53,731 nt of DNA from Paenibacillus barengoltzii NBRC 101215 (GTDB lineage: Bacteria; Bacillota; Bacilli; Paenibacillales; Paenibacillaceae), in NCBI RefSeq assembly GCF_004000745.1, contig NZ_BILV01000043.1, positions 1 through 53,731 on the forward strand, written 5' to 3'. Position numbers and translations under genes: made by a program. This document shows positions 41,995 to 51,476 of the stretch, piece by piece (positions within the stretch are counted from its first letter, which is position 1; each line of letters begins with the position of its first letter). The notes under the pieces are model-generated. The model did no database searches. It worked only from the letters and a program-made list of their open reading frames with translations, and was not told the origin of the DNA.

Positions 41995-44900
41995 TTATTT
42001 AGTAAAGTCCTTGAAGAGGCGGTATACCACGACGGCTGCTTCAGCGCGAGACGTTGGCGCTTCGGCCTCGAAGCGGTTCCCCGATTTGCCGTTCATGATA
42101 CCAAGGCTTGTGACTTTGCCCACCGCCTCGGCGGCCCAAGATGGAATGCGAGCTTGGTCGACGAAGCTGTAATTTGCTCCGCCTTCCCCTGCCAATTGAC
42201 CCAAAACCTCCAGCGCCTTCGCCAAGACCACTGCGATTTCAGCGCGCGTAATCGGTTGGTCCGGTGCAAAGGTGCCGTTGGAATAACCGCTGATCAGCCC
42301 CTTGGATGTCGCAATCTTCACAGCCTCCTCGTACCAGCTTCCGGCAGGAACGTCCTGGAAGGAAATGACGCTGACTTCGTTTGGATCAGCCTTCAGTTCC
42401 AGTGCACGTACCAACATGGATACGAATTCCGCCCGAGTAACTTGCGTGGTCGGATGGAAATTGCCATCCATGGATCCAGCAAGAATGTCTTTCGATGCCA
42501 GAATTTCGATCGCATCCACCGCCCACGCAAACTTCGCTGGGGTAACATCAGCAAAGGTGACGTTCTTAGCCAGATAGATGTACCGGCTGAAACCGTACAG
42601 ATTCGCAACCACGTTACCGTCCTTCAATCGACCGAAGAATGGAGTGAGTTCTCCGCCATCCCCCAGCTTGAACAGGCTGATTTTCCACCCGTTCATTGCT
42701 CCAGGGTTCAAGGCCGTAAGCGGGATCGCGGCTTCAGCCGGCTTGCTGAGCTGGATATTTTCCAGCACCTTCCCGTCCTTCGTTAAAACGTTGATATCAT
42801 AATAGATTCCAAACGCTTGAACACCTGCTGGCAACTTCGAGCTTTCCAGCAGCTTCTTCGTCTCCTCCTCCGTTGCCGCCGTGACTTGAACATATGCGGC
42901 ATCCGGGGAAGTGATCGCGCCGTCCGGAATCGTCAACGTAAACCCATTAGGCAGCTTCACTACCGTTGGTTCGCCTGCCTTAATGGCTACGGCATCCTTA
43001 GGGATTGCTGGTTTAGTTGGCGTCGTTGTTGGTGTAACAGTTGGCGTAGAAGTGGAACCGCCGCTGCTGGATCCGCCTCCACCACCACTGCCGCCGCCGT
43101 TACCTCCACCATTGCCTCCGCCGCCATTATTAGGCGGGGTGACAGGGGTGACTGTGACGTGGACGGACTTCGAGGAGCCTTGGGCAGTCACGTCGATCAC
43201 GGTAGATCCCGGTTTCAAGGCCGTAACCAGTCCTGTGCTTGAAACATCGGCAATTTGCGGATCACGCGATTGGTAAACTGCATCGGTTACAGTGGTTTCA
43301 TTGCCATCCGCATCCCGATAAGTCACGCTTAACTGGTCGCTGTTTCCGACTTTCAGGGTCAGGCGATCTGGTGTAACAATCAGTGAAGGTTCCCCAGGTT
43401 CTGGTTCTTCACTGCCCTCTGCGATAACAGTCACTTGAACAGTTTTCGTGAGACCTTCGTGCGTTACCGTAATCGTAGTCGTACCTTCCGCTACCCCGGT
43501 GACGAGACCTTGGTCAACCGTTGCGATCGTGGAATCCTCCACCGAATAATTCGCTTCAGTTGTAACGTCGCTTTCCTCGCCGTCTGCCGCTTTATACGTT
43601 ACGGTGAGTGCTTGGTTATCGCCTACTTGAAGATCCACGCTTTCCGGATTGACCCGCAGCTCGGGTTGTTCTTCGCCGGTTTCAGCAGTTACAGTCACTT
43701 GGACAGTTTTCGAGAGTCCTTCATGAGTTACCGTAATCGTAGTCGTACCTTCCGCTACCCCGGTGACGAGACCTTGGTCAACCGTTGCAATTGTGGAATC
43801 CTCCACGGTATAGTCCGCTTCGCTTGTGACGTCGCTTTCTTCACCGTTTGCCGCTTTATACGTTACGGTGAGTGCTTCGCTTTGACCAGTTTGCAGCGAC
43901 AGATTTTCAGTGTTGACGATCAATTCCGGCTCTGTTGCGTGATTGTAGTTGAACACATGAGCCGGATCGAAGTACCCATTCCCGGCCAAATCATAGACGT
44001 AGACCTCGTAATAGTTTTCCCCTGGTACAACTGGAACCTCAATTTTGAAATTGCCTTGGTTATCGATCGTCCCGAATTGAAAATCAACATTGCCTTCAGG
44101 GTCTACAAACCACGCCTCGACACCAATCACAAGCTCCATGTCCAGCCCGCCGAAGTTCACGAGATAATTAATCAGCATATCCTCCGTCACTTCGCCGGAG
44201 ATGACCCCCGTTTGACCGGAAGCTTTCACTTTCAAAGGCGGATCACTAAGCTGGGATACCGGTGCCGTCGTGTCGACGAAGAAGACATACGCCGAGTCTT
44301 CCGATGGTACGGAGTCAAATAAGGATGTTCCAGTATAAGGAACCAGCAGGTAGCCTCCATCAGGAAGTAACACGTCGTCCTCATATTCATTAGTTATAAT
44401 TCCGTCCCAACCTCTCAAAGAATAGCTGCCGGGATCAATGCCTTCATCGGTTTCAATGATCACGCCCAGCCAATTTCCGTTCAGATCATGGACTTCCAGC
44501 GAGAAATAATCGGCATATTCGTTCACTGTAAACGAGATGTCAGTGGTATCATAAAGTCTGTCGTTATTCGGTGAAATCGGGTTGTTGGTCATACCAACAT
44601 CCGTCACTACATCCATCTGCGGCGTATCGCCCACATACACCGATACCGGCAAGTTGATCACATGTCCGGTTGCCGTTTCAGTTAAGATCACTTCACCTTC
44701 ATACCACTGGTTGGCGGCTTCTTCCGGTACGGCAACTGTCACGTTAAAGCGGGTTTCACCGCCAGCGCTGACCGCAACCTCAGCCGCAGACAAGGTCAGG
44801 TCAATCGGCGAATTGCTATACCACTGCGAGCTGACCGTGTAGGTCGAGGACCCCCCAACGATGTCCTTCACGATCACCTGCTGTTTGGCAGAATAACCGT

Positions 44901-47001
44901 TGCCAACATATCCAAACGACAGGCTGCCCGAGTAAAAGGTTTCCGGGAGATCCCCATCCACGTTCGATGTCGAATCCTCCACCATCGCTACTGCTTTGGC
45001 CTCCAAAACCTGATCCAGCGCGACCCGTCCGGCTCCTTGATCCATATGAGTATATCGGTCACCGTTCCGATCGCTGAGTTTGACGGTATTATTCATCAAT
45101 AAGGACTTTACTTCGTAAGGTGTCAGGTTTGGATACTTTTGCAGCACGAGAGCGACTGCACCTGCAATATGCGGTGCGGCCATACTGGTGCCGTTCTGGG
45201 CGGCATACCAACCTTCATACTCCGGCACGCTGGAGACAATGCCCATCCCTGGCGCGGAGATGTCCGGTTTAAGGTCATACCCCGGTTTGGCCGGTCCACG
45301 CGAGCTAAAGCCCGCCATAATATCTTCTTCTACTGTCGTACTGAATTCTGCAGACAGCTCCTGTTCTTTCAGCGCGTCAAGAATTCGGTTCCCATATGCT
45401 CCAGAAAGGGCATATACGGGGATTTGAACGTCGGCGCCTCCCAACGTCCCGCTTTCCAATGCTTCCGGCGCATTATTGAACACAATCGCGGCCGCCGCAC
45501 CCGCGCCTTGGGCGTTGAGCGCTTTTTCCGCAAAGGAAATGTCACCGCGTTTGATAAAAGCAATTTTCCCGGTCAAATCCTTACCAACATAATCTTCGGC
45601 TTTCCCAAGTCCTACATCCACCAACGGATAAGACTCGGTCAAATCCTCAATCCCGGCGGATTTATCAAACGTGTCCATGAAGAAGCCTTCTCCGCCCATC
45701 TCTGGGATCCGCATGATCGGCGTGATCAGCGGCGGCTTGGATGCGCCGACTGTAATCGCCAGCTCCGAGCTGCCCGGATCGGTCACAGTGGCGTCTCCCG
45801 GTCCGGAGTTACCACTGGATACCACCGCCACAACGCCGGCTTTCACCGCATTGTTCACCGCAATGGAATCAGCGGAGCGCTGGTTATTCGTGTTGGAGCC
45901 CAGCGACAGGTTGATGACGTCCATGCCATCCACGACCGCACGCTCGATCCCGGCAATCACATTCTCCGTCGAACCGCTGCCGTATGGACCTAACACTTTA
46001 TAGGCATAAACTTCAGCCTCAGGTGCAACCCCTTTGGTCCCCGCGAGTTCGTCTAGGCCTACGCCGCGACCGGCGACAATCCCCGAGACGTGGCTGCCGT
46101 GCGAGGTATAGTAAGCTCTGCCATCTTCATCAAACTCAGGTAACGAAGGATCCTGCTTACGTGCATCCAAATAATCCTGCTTGGTTGTTTCGTAGGGCTC
46201 GTTATCATCGTTCACAAAGTCATAACCCCAATACCCTTCCGGAATCGCATCCGCCAAATCGGGATGGTCCTTCGCTACGCCGGTATCGATAACGCCCACT
46301 TTAATCCCCTGACCTTCATTTCCTTCGGCCCAGAAGTTATCGCTGCCGATAAACGTCACGCTGTCCATCGGCGCAGTTGGAGACGCATTCTCCTCCGTGG
46401 CATAGACCGTTTCGTTAGGATAAACGGCCTTCACTCCCGGAAGCTTGAGCAGGTTTTCGATCTCATTGGCCGGAAGTGTTAACGAATACCCGTTAAAAAT
46501 ATTTTCGTATTCGCGCTTAATTTTGGCCTTCAATTTACCAATCGCTTGCGTTTTAAACGTTTGCTGCTGCAAATCGATCGCTTTCCTATGGGAACTCAGC
46601 GATTGGCTTGTTTTCATTTTGCTCTGCGTAGCCTCGAACACCTTTAACGGCGCTTCCTGCAGCTCGACGATCACCGTCGTTAACTCGCTGCCGTCCGTAA
46701 GCGGAACGAAGTTTTGCGGTTGAACCGCAGCCGCTTCGGCGTTCTGGCGTTCCAGCTGCAACTTATTGCCTGCGGGAGAGGCTTGGCCCAAAACCTCCCG
46801 TTGCTCTCTGCCTTTCAGCTGAACGTCCGATACTTGCTTACGCAGCACTTCCTGCGTCACGACGTCCTGATTCAGCCGAGGAACGCCGTCCCTCCTTGCA
46901 TCGGCTCCCGCCAAAGCGTCGCCTTCGGCTCCTGCCATCGGCAGAAGCAGACTAAATGCGAGGAGGAAGCTTAAGATTCCTGCAACGACTTTCTTGCTCA
47001 A
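41995..47001 (-). CDS. Giant Vpr-like subtilase with Ig-like repeats and SLH anchor
   Basis: About 1668 residues from TTG 47001 (GAGGGAG 7 bases upstream; the frame is open to 47133 without a better site). Order: signal peptide (~1-25); I9-type propeptide (~100-200); S8 catalytic domain with Asp239 ('VIDTG'), His301 ('SHGSHVSG') and Ser606 ('NGTSMAAPH'), interrupted by a PA domain (~445-560); Fn3-like region; Ig-like BIG2 repeats (three, ~1090-1350); a Gly-rich linker; a ZU5-like domain; and three SLH repeats at the C-terminus. B. subtilis Vpr is about half this length and lacks SLH. It should be secreted, self-processed and held on the wall polymer. Numbers assume the TTG start. Confidence 0.9.
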   Translation of the reverse strand: MSKKVVAGILSFLLAFSLLLPMAGAEGDALAGADARRDGVPRLNQDVVTQEVLRKQVSDVQLKGREQREVLGQASPAGNKLQLERQNAEAAAVQPQNFVPLTDGSELTTVIVELQEAPLKVFEATQSKMKTSQSLSSHRKAIDLQQQTFKTQAIGKLKAKIKREYENIFNGYSLTLPANEIENLLKLPGVKAVYPNETVYATEENASPTAPMDSVTFIGSDNFWAEGNEGQGIKVGVIDTGVAKDHPDLADAIPEGYWGYDFVNDDNEPYETTKQDYLDARKQDPSLPEFDEDGRAYYTSHGSHVSGIVAGRGVGLDELAGTKGVAPEAEVYAYKVLGPYGSGSTENVIAGIERAVVDGMDVINLSLGSNTNNQRSADSIAVNNAVKAGVVAVVSSGNSGPGDATVTDPGSSELAITVGASKPPLITPIMRIPEMGGEGFFMDTFDKSAGIEDLTESYPLVDVGLGKAEDYVGKDLTGKIAFIKRGDISFAEKALNAQGAGAAAAIVFNNAPEALESGTLGGADVQIPVYALSGAYGNRILDALKEQELSAEFSTTVEEDIMAGFSSRGPAKPGYDLKPDISAPGMGIVSSVPEYEGWYAAQNGTSMAAPHIAGAVALVLQKYPNLTPYEVKSLLMNNTVKLSDRNGDRYTHMDQGAGRVALDQVLEAKAVAMVEDSTSNVDGDLPETFYSGSLSFGYVGNGYSAKQQVIVKDIVGGSSTYTVSSQWYSNSPIDLTLSAAEVAVSAGGETRFNVTVAVPEEAANQWYEGEVILTETATGHVINLPVSVYVGDTPQMDVVTDVGMTNNPISPNNDRLYDTTDISFTVNEYADYFSLEVHDLNGNWLGVIIETDEGIDPGSYSLRGWDGIITNEYEDDVLLPDGGYLLVPYTGTSLFDSVPSEDSAYVFFVDTTAPVSQLSDPPLKVKASGQTGVISGEVTEDMLINYLVNFGGLDMELVIGVEAWFVDPEGNVDFQFGTIDNQGNFKIEVPVVPGENYYEVYVYDLAGNGYFDPAHVFNYNHATEPELIVNTENLSLQTGQSEALTVTYKAANGEESDVTSEADYTVEDSTIATVDQGLVTGVAEGTTTITVTHEGLSKTVQVTVTAETGEEQPELRVNPESVDLQVGDNQALTVTYKAADGEESDVTTEANYSVEDSTIATVDQGLVTGVAEGTTTITVTHEGLTKTVQVTVIAEGSEEPEPGEPSLIVTPDRLTLKVGNSDQLSVTYRDADGNETTVTDAVYQSRDPQIADVSSTGLVTALKPGSTVIDVTAQGSSKSVHVTVTPVTPPNNGGGGNGGGNGGGSGGGGGSSSGGSTSTPTVTPTTTPTKPAIPKDAVAIKAGEPTVVKLPNGFTLTIPDGAITSPDAAYVQVTAATEEETKKLLESSKLPAGVQAFGIYYDINVLTKDGKVLENIQLSKPAEAAIPLTALNPGAMNGWKISLFKLGDGGELTPFFGRLKDGNVVANLYGFSRYIYLAKNVTFADVTPAKFAWAVDAIEILASKDILAGSMDGNFHPTTQVTRAEFVSMLVRALELKADPNEVSVISFQDVPAGSWYEEAVKIATSKGLISGYSNGTFAPDQPITRAEIAVVLAKALEVLGQLAGEGGANYSFVDQARIPSWAAEAVGKVTSLGIMNGKSGNRFEAEAPTSRAEAAVVVYRLFKDFTK
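43427..43954 (-). repeat. 264-bp tandem repeat inside the protease gene
   Basis: Two adjacent copies of the BIG2-domain coding sequence, starting near 43427 and 43691, share long identical stretches at the DNA level (for example around 43481-43520 and 43745-43784). The period of 264 bases equals 88 codons. It looks like a recent domain duplication and may still vary in copy number. Confidence 0.85.
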
Positions 47002-47175
47002 ACTCTCATCTCCCTCACCGTTCATAGTTTCCAAGGAGCCTATACAAGCTGCTGACTTTATATCTATTGGGTGAGGGTTCGATATATTCCCATTTATATG
47101 GCATACAAGCATAAAAAGGTTAAAAAAATACACCTACCCAATTCAGGTAAGCGCATCCATATGTAGTAGATTCGG

Positions 47176-48234
47176 TTATTCTGCCATTGTCGCAAACAGT
47201 TGCTTCTTCAGCTCCCGATTTTTTTCAATGAACAGATCATTATGCGAGGAGACCATTCCATATGCCTCTGCCTCCGGGTTGATGTACTGTTTGGCTCGGT
47301 TCACAGCGTTCGCCGCATCCTGAAAAGCCCCGGCGATCAGATGCAGCTTGCCTTCATAAGACAAAATATCCCCCGCAGCAAAAATCCCCTCCACCGTGGT
47401 TTCACTCATGGCCGTTCCTTTTACGCCGTACTCGTTCGCCATTTCGATCTTGACTTCACTGTTTTCCAGCAGCGCCTTATCCCGTTCATACCCGTGGCTG
47501 ACCACCACCTCATCCACTTCCAGCTCGACGATGGAGCCGTCCTCATGGTTTTGAATCCATACGCTGCGGATGGAATCTCCGCCCTTGGCGCCGGTCAATT
47601 TCACGATCGACGTGTTCAACAGGCAAGCCACATCGTTCTTCATCAGCTTCGTCACCTCAGCCTCGTGGCCTTTCAGCGTTTCTTTTCGGTACGTCAGATA
47701 GACCTTCTTCGCAATCGGAGCCAGCTCGTTCGCCCAATCGATCGCGGTATTCCCGCCGCCGGAGATCAGCACGGTTTTGCCTTTGAACCGGCCCAGCGAT
47801 TTCACCGTATAGTGGAGATTCGTCACTTCGAATCGTTCCGCCCCTTCGATGTCGAGCTTCGTGGGCTTCAGAATCCCGCCGCCGATGGCCAGGATGATCG
47901 TTTTGGAGTAGTGTTTGGCTCCCGATGCAGTATGCAATGTAAAAATGCGATCCTCGCCCCGAGAAATCGAAGTCACCTTTTCACCTAGCACAACTTCCGG
48001 TTGGAACGTCATTCCCTGCTCGATCAATTGCTGGATCAGCTGTTCTCCAGTGACCGGCGTCAGGCCGCCGACGTCCCAAATCATTTTCTCCGGATACACA
48101 TTCACTTTGCCGCCAAGAAAAGGCTGATACTCGATCAGCTTCGTCTTCATCTCGCGCAAGCCGCTATAAAAGGCCGAATACAACCCGGCAGGGCCGCCTC
48201 CGATAATCGTGACATCATATACGGTTGGTTCCAT
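47176..48234 (-). CDS. Ferredoxin/flavodoxin--NADP+ reductase (YumC type)
   Basis: 352 residues. FAD site 'IIGGGPAGLYSAFYSGL' (~10-26) and NADPH site 'LISGGGNTAIDWA' (~155-167), with 'GIFAAGDILSY' near residue 285. It resembles thioredoxin reductase but has no CxxC redox pair, which defines the bacterial type-2 FNR group (YumC). It passes electrons between NADPH and ferredoxin or flavodoxin in the cytoplasm. ATG 48234 follows GAGAGGT. A Fur box overlaps the -35 of its predicted promoter, so it should rise under iron limitation, when flavodoxin often replaces ferredoxin. Confidence 0.92.
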   Translation of the reverse strand: MEPTVYDVTIIGGGPAGLYSAFYSGLREMKTKLIEYQPFLGGKVNVYPEKMIWDVGGLTPVTGEQLIQQLIEQGMTFQPEVVLGEKVTSISRGEDRIFTLHTASGAKHYSKTIILAIGGGILKPTKLDIEGAERFEVTNLHYTVKSLGRFKGKTVLISGGGNTAIDWANELAPIAKKVYLTYRKETLKGHEAEVTKLMKNDVACLLNTSIVKLTGAKGGDSIRSVWIQNHEDGSIVELEVDEVVVSHGYERDKALLENSEVKIEMANEYGVKGTAMSETTVEGIFAAGDILSYEGKLHLIAGAFQDAANAVNRAKQYINPEAEAYGMVSSHNDLFIEKNRELKKQLFATMAE

Positions 48235-48294
48235 CGTCGTTACCTCTCCTTTTTTATCACGTAAACAAAGTAAATGATCTACTTGGATGGAACC

Positions 48295-48331
48295 ATCATA
48301 TCATATCTAATTGAGAATGAAAATCATTATT
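48295..48331 (-). promoter_or_regulatory. Fur box over the FNR promoter
   Basis: The 19 bases GAGAATGAAAATCATTATT (48313-48331) match the Fur consensus GATAATGATAATCATTATC at 16 positions. On the minus strand TTTTCA (48318-48323), 17 bases, TATGAT (48295-48300) form a sigma-A-like promoter whose -35 lies inside the box. Confidence 0.8.
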
Positions 48332-48355
48332 ATCTAAATTTTTTTGCTTTTTTCT

Positions 48356-48529
48356 CTAAAAAAGCGAATCCTTTCCCGCCCGCGCCTCGCTGCCGCGAAT
48401 AAAATATTCGTAGCGTCCAAGGTTCCGCAGTGCTCTGTCATCCCGTTGCCAAACCCATTCCATCAGCTGCATACTTTCGCTCAGGTCTTCGGCGTACAAG
48501 TGATCTTTCCCCCACTTGACATCTTTCAT
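48356..48529 (-). CDS. Small 57-residue hypothetical protein
   Basis: ATG 48529 to TAG 48356 encodes a charged, well-mixed sequence beginning MKDVKWGKDHLYAEDLSES and containing 'LGRYEYFIRGSEARAGKDS'. It looks protein-like rather than random, and the frame fills the gap between the Fur box and the divergent YqkB-like gene. No clear Shine-Dalgarno precedes the ATG, and the frame stays open for about ten more codons upstream. I recognise no family. It could be read through into the FNR gene. Confidence 0.5.
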   Translation of the reverse strand: MKDVKWGKDHLYAEDLSESMQLMEWVWQRDDRALRNLGRYEYFIRGSEARAGKDSLF

Positions 48530-48603
48530 TAAATTGTTTATAAATAAATTGTAGGAAATTTAATTTTACTAAATATAAATAGAGGCTAAAGGATGTGTGT
48601 CGA

Positions 48604-48948
48604 ATGAGAGTAGACATGACGAACCTGACGAAAGAAAAACTTGCGCAAAGCCTAGGCGGCCAGCCGGGGTACTTCAAGCTGGTTGGCGAATCGGAAGGGT
48701 GCAGCGCAGCCGGCGTTTATTCGCTGCATTTGGTCAGCGAGCCGCTTCCTACTGATATCGCATTTGAATCGGGCGGCTTCACCTTTTTGGTGGATCGCCA
48801 GCAAGAAATTTTGTTTGATGACGTCTTACGCTTGTTTGCCCATGAGAATTACCCAACTTACCGTTTGAGCAGCGACTCGATGTTGTACAGCAACAACGTC
48901 GTGCTGAAAGACAAACGCGTTGCTGCTACCAGCGAAGCCCTTCGCTAA
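48604..48948 (+). CDS. YqkB/HesB-like iron-sulfur biosynthesis family protein
   Basis: 114 residues from ATG 48604 (AAAGGATG 8 bases upstream); an earlier in-frame ATG at 48595 overlaps the ribosome site. The fold signature resembles B. subtilis YqkB: 'GYFKLVGESEGCSAAGVYSLHLV'-type segment with a single Cys, then 'IAFESGGFTFLVDRQQEILFDD'. Classical IscA proteins have three cysteines, so a scaffold function is doubtful; a regulatory or carrier role has been suggested for this branch. Divergent from the Fur-controlled FNR gene, which fits an iron-sulfur theme. Confidence 0.72.
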   Translation: MRVDMTNLTKEKLAQSLGGQPGYFKLVGESEGCSAAGVYSLHLVSEPLPTDIAFESGGFTFLVDRQQEILFDDVLRLFAHENYPTYRLSSDSMLYSNNVVLKDKRVAATSEALR

Positions 48949-48980
48949 ACGGTCAGGGGCTTCCCTTCCTTTCCGCTTAC

Positions 48981-49010
48981 GGCTGCCGGAGCATGATCCG
49001 GCAGCCTTTT
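48981..49010 (+). terminator. Terminator of the YqkB-like gene
   Basis: GGCTGCCGGA (48981-48990) and TCCGGCAGCC (48997-49006) form a perfect 10-bp stem followed by TTTT. Confidence 0.92.
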
Positions 49011-49183
49011 GGGGTTGTTTTTCATTCAAGCGTCTGCCGGCTCTTGAATCCGTCGATCTTCTGTGTCACAATGATGGGGGCATCCAGGCGCCAGGGGTAG
49101 AACTGGATTTGAATTGATTTTTTTACTTATCCGGCCCGGGTGAATACATCATCTATTCCTATTCATAGAGGAGGATCCGATTC

Positions 49184-50101
49184 ATGAAGACGATCAAGCT
49201 TGGTACGAGTACACTGGAAGTCCCTGTCATCGCTGTCGGCTGCATGCGAATTAATTCGCTGGACAAAGCCGGAGCGGAACGTTTCGTTCAAACCGCGCTG
49301 GAAGAAGGCGCTAACTTTTTTGACCACGCGGATATCTACGGCGGCGGCTCCTGTGAGGAGATCTTCGCCGATGCAATTCATATGAACCCGGAGATTCGGG
49401 AGAAAATTATCCTGCAATCGAAGTGCGGCATTCGCCAAGGGTTCTTTGACTTCTCAAAAGAGCATATTTTGTCGTCGGTTGACGGCATTCTGAAGCGTCT
49501 GAGAACCGATTATCTGGACGTTCTGCTGTTGCACCGTCCGGATGCCTTGGTAGAACCTGAGGAGGTTGCTGAGGCGTTCGACCAGTTACATAGCTCGGGT
49601 AAAGTACGTCATTTCGGCGTATCCAACCAGAACCCTATGCAAATCCAACTGCTGCAAAAATACGTGAAACAGCCGATTGTCGCCAATCAGCTGCAGCTGA
49701 GCATCACGAACACCACGATGATCTCGGCGGGCATTAACGTAAATATGGAAAACGAAGCCGCGATTAACCGTGACGGCAGCGTACTGGACTTCTGCCGCTT
49801 GAACGATATCACGATTCAACCGTGGTCGCCGTTCCAATACGGTTTCTTTGAGGGCGTCTTCCTCGGCAACGAGAAGTTCCCTGAGCTGAACCAAAAAATT
49901 GACGAAATCGCCGCGAAATACGGTGTGACCAATACGACGATCGCCATCGCGTGGCTGCTGCGTCATCCGGCCCAAATGCAACCGGTCATCGGTACGATGA
50001 ACATCGACCGCTTGAAAGACTGCATCAAAGCCAGCGACGTCCGCTTGACCCGTGAAGAATGGTACGAAATTTACCGTGCGGCAGGGAACATTTTGCCATA
50101 A
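49184..50101 (+). CDS. Aldo/keto reductase (YdhF/YcsN-like)
   Basis: 305 residues. Tetrad: Asp and Tyr in 'FFDHADIYGGG' (~45-55), Lys in 'LQSKCGIRQG' (~84) and His in 'LLLHRPDALVEPEEV' (~115). The 'HRPD...EPEEVA' segment and 'GVSNQNPMQIQLLQ' place it with YdhF/YcsN, distinct from the reductase at 19.3 kb. NADPH-dependent reduction of carbonyls; substrate unknown. ATG 49184 follows GAGGAGG. The 235 bases before it contain a terminator and no other clear element. Single gene with its own terminator. Confidence 0.88.
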   Translation: MKTIKLGTSTLEVPVIAVGCMRINSLDKAGAERFVQTALEEGANFFDHADIYGGGSCEEIFADAIHMNPEIREKIILQSKCGIRQGFFDFSKEHILSSVDGILKRLRTDYLDVLLLHRPDALVEPEEVAEAFDQLHSSGKVRHFGVSNQNPMQIQLLQKYVKQPIVANQLQLSITNTTMISAGINVNMENEAAINRDGSVLDFCRLNDITIQPWSPFQYGFFEGVFLGNEKFPELNQKIDEIAAKYGVTNTTIAIAWLLRHPAQMQPVIGTMNIDRLKDCIKASDVRLTREEWYEIYRAAGNILP

Positions 50102-50119
50102 GCTTAGAGTCCATAAGCG

Positions 50120-50163
50120 AAACAACCTAAGCCCCGTTTCCACAGGACTTAGGTTGTTTTTTT
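50120..50163 (+). terminator. Terminator of the aldo/keto reductase gene
   Basis: AACAACCTAAG (50121-50131) pairs with CTTAGGTTGTT (50148-50158), then seven T. Confidence 0.93.
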
Positions 50164-50196
50164 GCCCAATTTGTCGAAAGGAGGGGCCGAAACAAG

Positions 50197-51402
50197 ATGC
50201 CTGCCGATAGCACGCCGATTCGTCTGAGCCGGTTTCTAGTATTGATCATGGCGGTCACCGCCGGCATCGCAGTGGCGAATCTCTATTACATTCAACCGCT
50301 GCTGGCAGAGATTGCCGGCTCGTTTGGTGTTACGCAATCCCAGGTGGGGTACGCGGCTACCCTGACGCAAGTCGGTTATGCCCTTGGGATGCTGATGATC
50401 CTGCCGCTGGCCGATATCCGTGAGAAAAAAAAGCTGATCCTGTTCATGCTCGTCTGCTCCGCTGGCGCCCTTCTGTTTCTGGCCTTTGCCTGGAACAGCC
50501 TCATCCTGAGCATCGCCTCGTTCGCTGTGGGCTTCACTTCCATCGTCCCTCAGCTGATCGTGCCCCTCGCTGCACAACTGGCCGACCCGAAGGAGCGCGG
50601 CCGGATCATCGGCACCGTCATGAGCGGACTGCTGATCGGGATTCTCATCTCCCGGACGTTCAGCGGGCTGGTGGGCGAATATCTCGGCTGGCCGGCTGTT
50701 TATTTCATCGCCTCCGGCCTCATGATCCTTCTGGCCTTCTTCTTAGCGTTCCGCCTGCCCAAGTCCCCGTCCGCGACCACAGCCGGGTATGGGGATTTGT
50801 TCCGCTCGATGGCGTCACTCATTAAAGATTTGCCGCTGCTGCGCGAAGCGGCGCTGAACGGCGGCATGATGTTCGCCGCCTTCAGCGTGTTTTGGACGAC
50901 GCTGTCATTTCTGCTGGCCGAACCGCGCTTCGGTCTTGGCCCTGACGCGGCCGGTCTGTTCGGCCTGATCGGCGTCGTCGGGGCCATGGCTGCGCCGGTC
51001 GCCGGGCGGATGGCCGATCGGCGCAGCCCGCGCTTCACCATCGCCATCGGCATGGGCGCGGTGATCCTCGCCTACGCCTGCATGCTCGGCTTCGGCTACA
51101 CCTTGGCGGGCTTGGTTGTCGGCGTCATTCTGCTCGACCTTGGTGTCCAGTCGACACAGATCTCCAACCAGGCCCGCATCCACGCCATCAGCGACGAGTA
51201 CCGCAACCGTATCAATACGATCTATATGGTATCGTATTTCATCGGCGGAGCTCTGGGCTCCGGGATCGGCTCGTTCAGCTATGCGCATTTCGGCTGGACC
51301 GGTGTATGCATCGCCGGCCTGTTGACGCAGCTCGTCGCCGTGTACGCGCAGGTGCGCGGGCTGCGGCGCGAGCTTCGCCTGTCATTGGCCAAACGCGGAT
51401 GA
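50197..51402 (+). CDS. Major facilitator superfamily exporter
   Basis: 401 residues, twelve membrane segments. Motif A-like 'PLADIREKKKLI' between helices 2 and 3 and 'GRMADRRSPRF' in the matching position of the second half. The fold and 'ANLYYIQPLLAEIAGSFGV' at the N-terminus are typical of the YgaY/NreB-like H+-coupled efflux group. It probably exports a drug or metabolite; the substrate cannot be predicted. ATG 50197 follows AAAGGAGG at 12-base spacing, slightly long. It is separated from both neighbours by terminators. Confidence 0.88.
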   Translation: MPADSTPIRLSRFLVLIMAVTAGIAVANLYYIQPLLAEIAGSFGVTQSQVGYAATLTQVGYALGMLMILPLADIREKKKLILFMLVCSAGALLFLAFAWNSLILSIASFAVGFTSIVPQLIVPLAAQLADPKERGRIIGTVMSGLLIGILISRTFSGLVGEYLGWPAVYFIASGLMILLAFFLAFRLPKSPSATTAGYGDLFRSMASLIKDLPLLREAALNGGMMFAAFSVFWTTLSFLLAEPRFGLGPDAAGLFGLIGVVGAMAAPVAGRMADRRSPRFTIAIGMGAVILAYACMLGFGYTLAGLVVGVILLDLGVQSTQISNQARIHAISDEYRNRINTIYMVSYFIGGALGSGIGSFSYAHFGWTGVCIAGLLTQLVAVYAQVRGLRRELRLSLAKRG

Positions 51403-51417
51403 TTGCTCGTTCCAACG

Positions 51418-51466
51418 AAAGGGGAGACCGATATCCACGCTGATGGAACAGGTCTCCCCTTTTTCT
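51418..51466. terminator. Convergent terminator MFS / Nudix
   Basis: AAGGGGAGACC (51419-51429) pairs with GGTCTCCCCTT (51451-51461), flanked by A's and then TTTTT. Confidence 0.9.
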
Positions 51467-51476
51467 TATTCCCCGC

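Noticed and set aside
43060..43140. Low-complexity run that might look like a repeat array
   Set aside because: It is the coding sequence of the Gly/Ser-rich linker in the protease, in frame and flanked by recognised domains.
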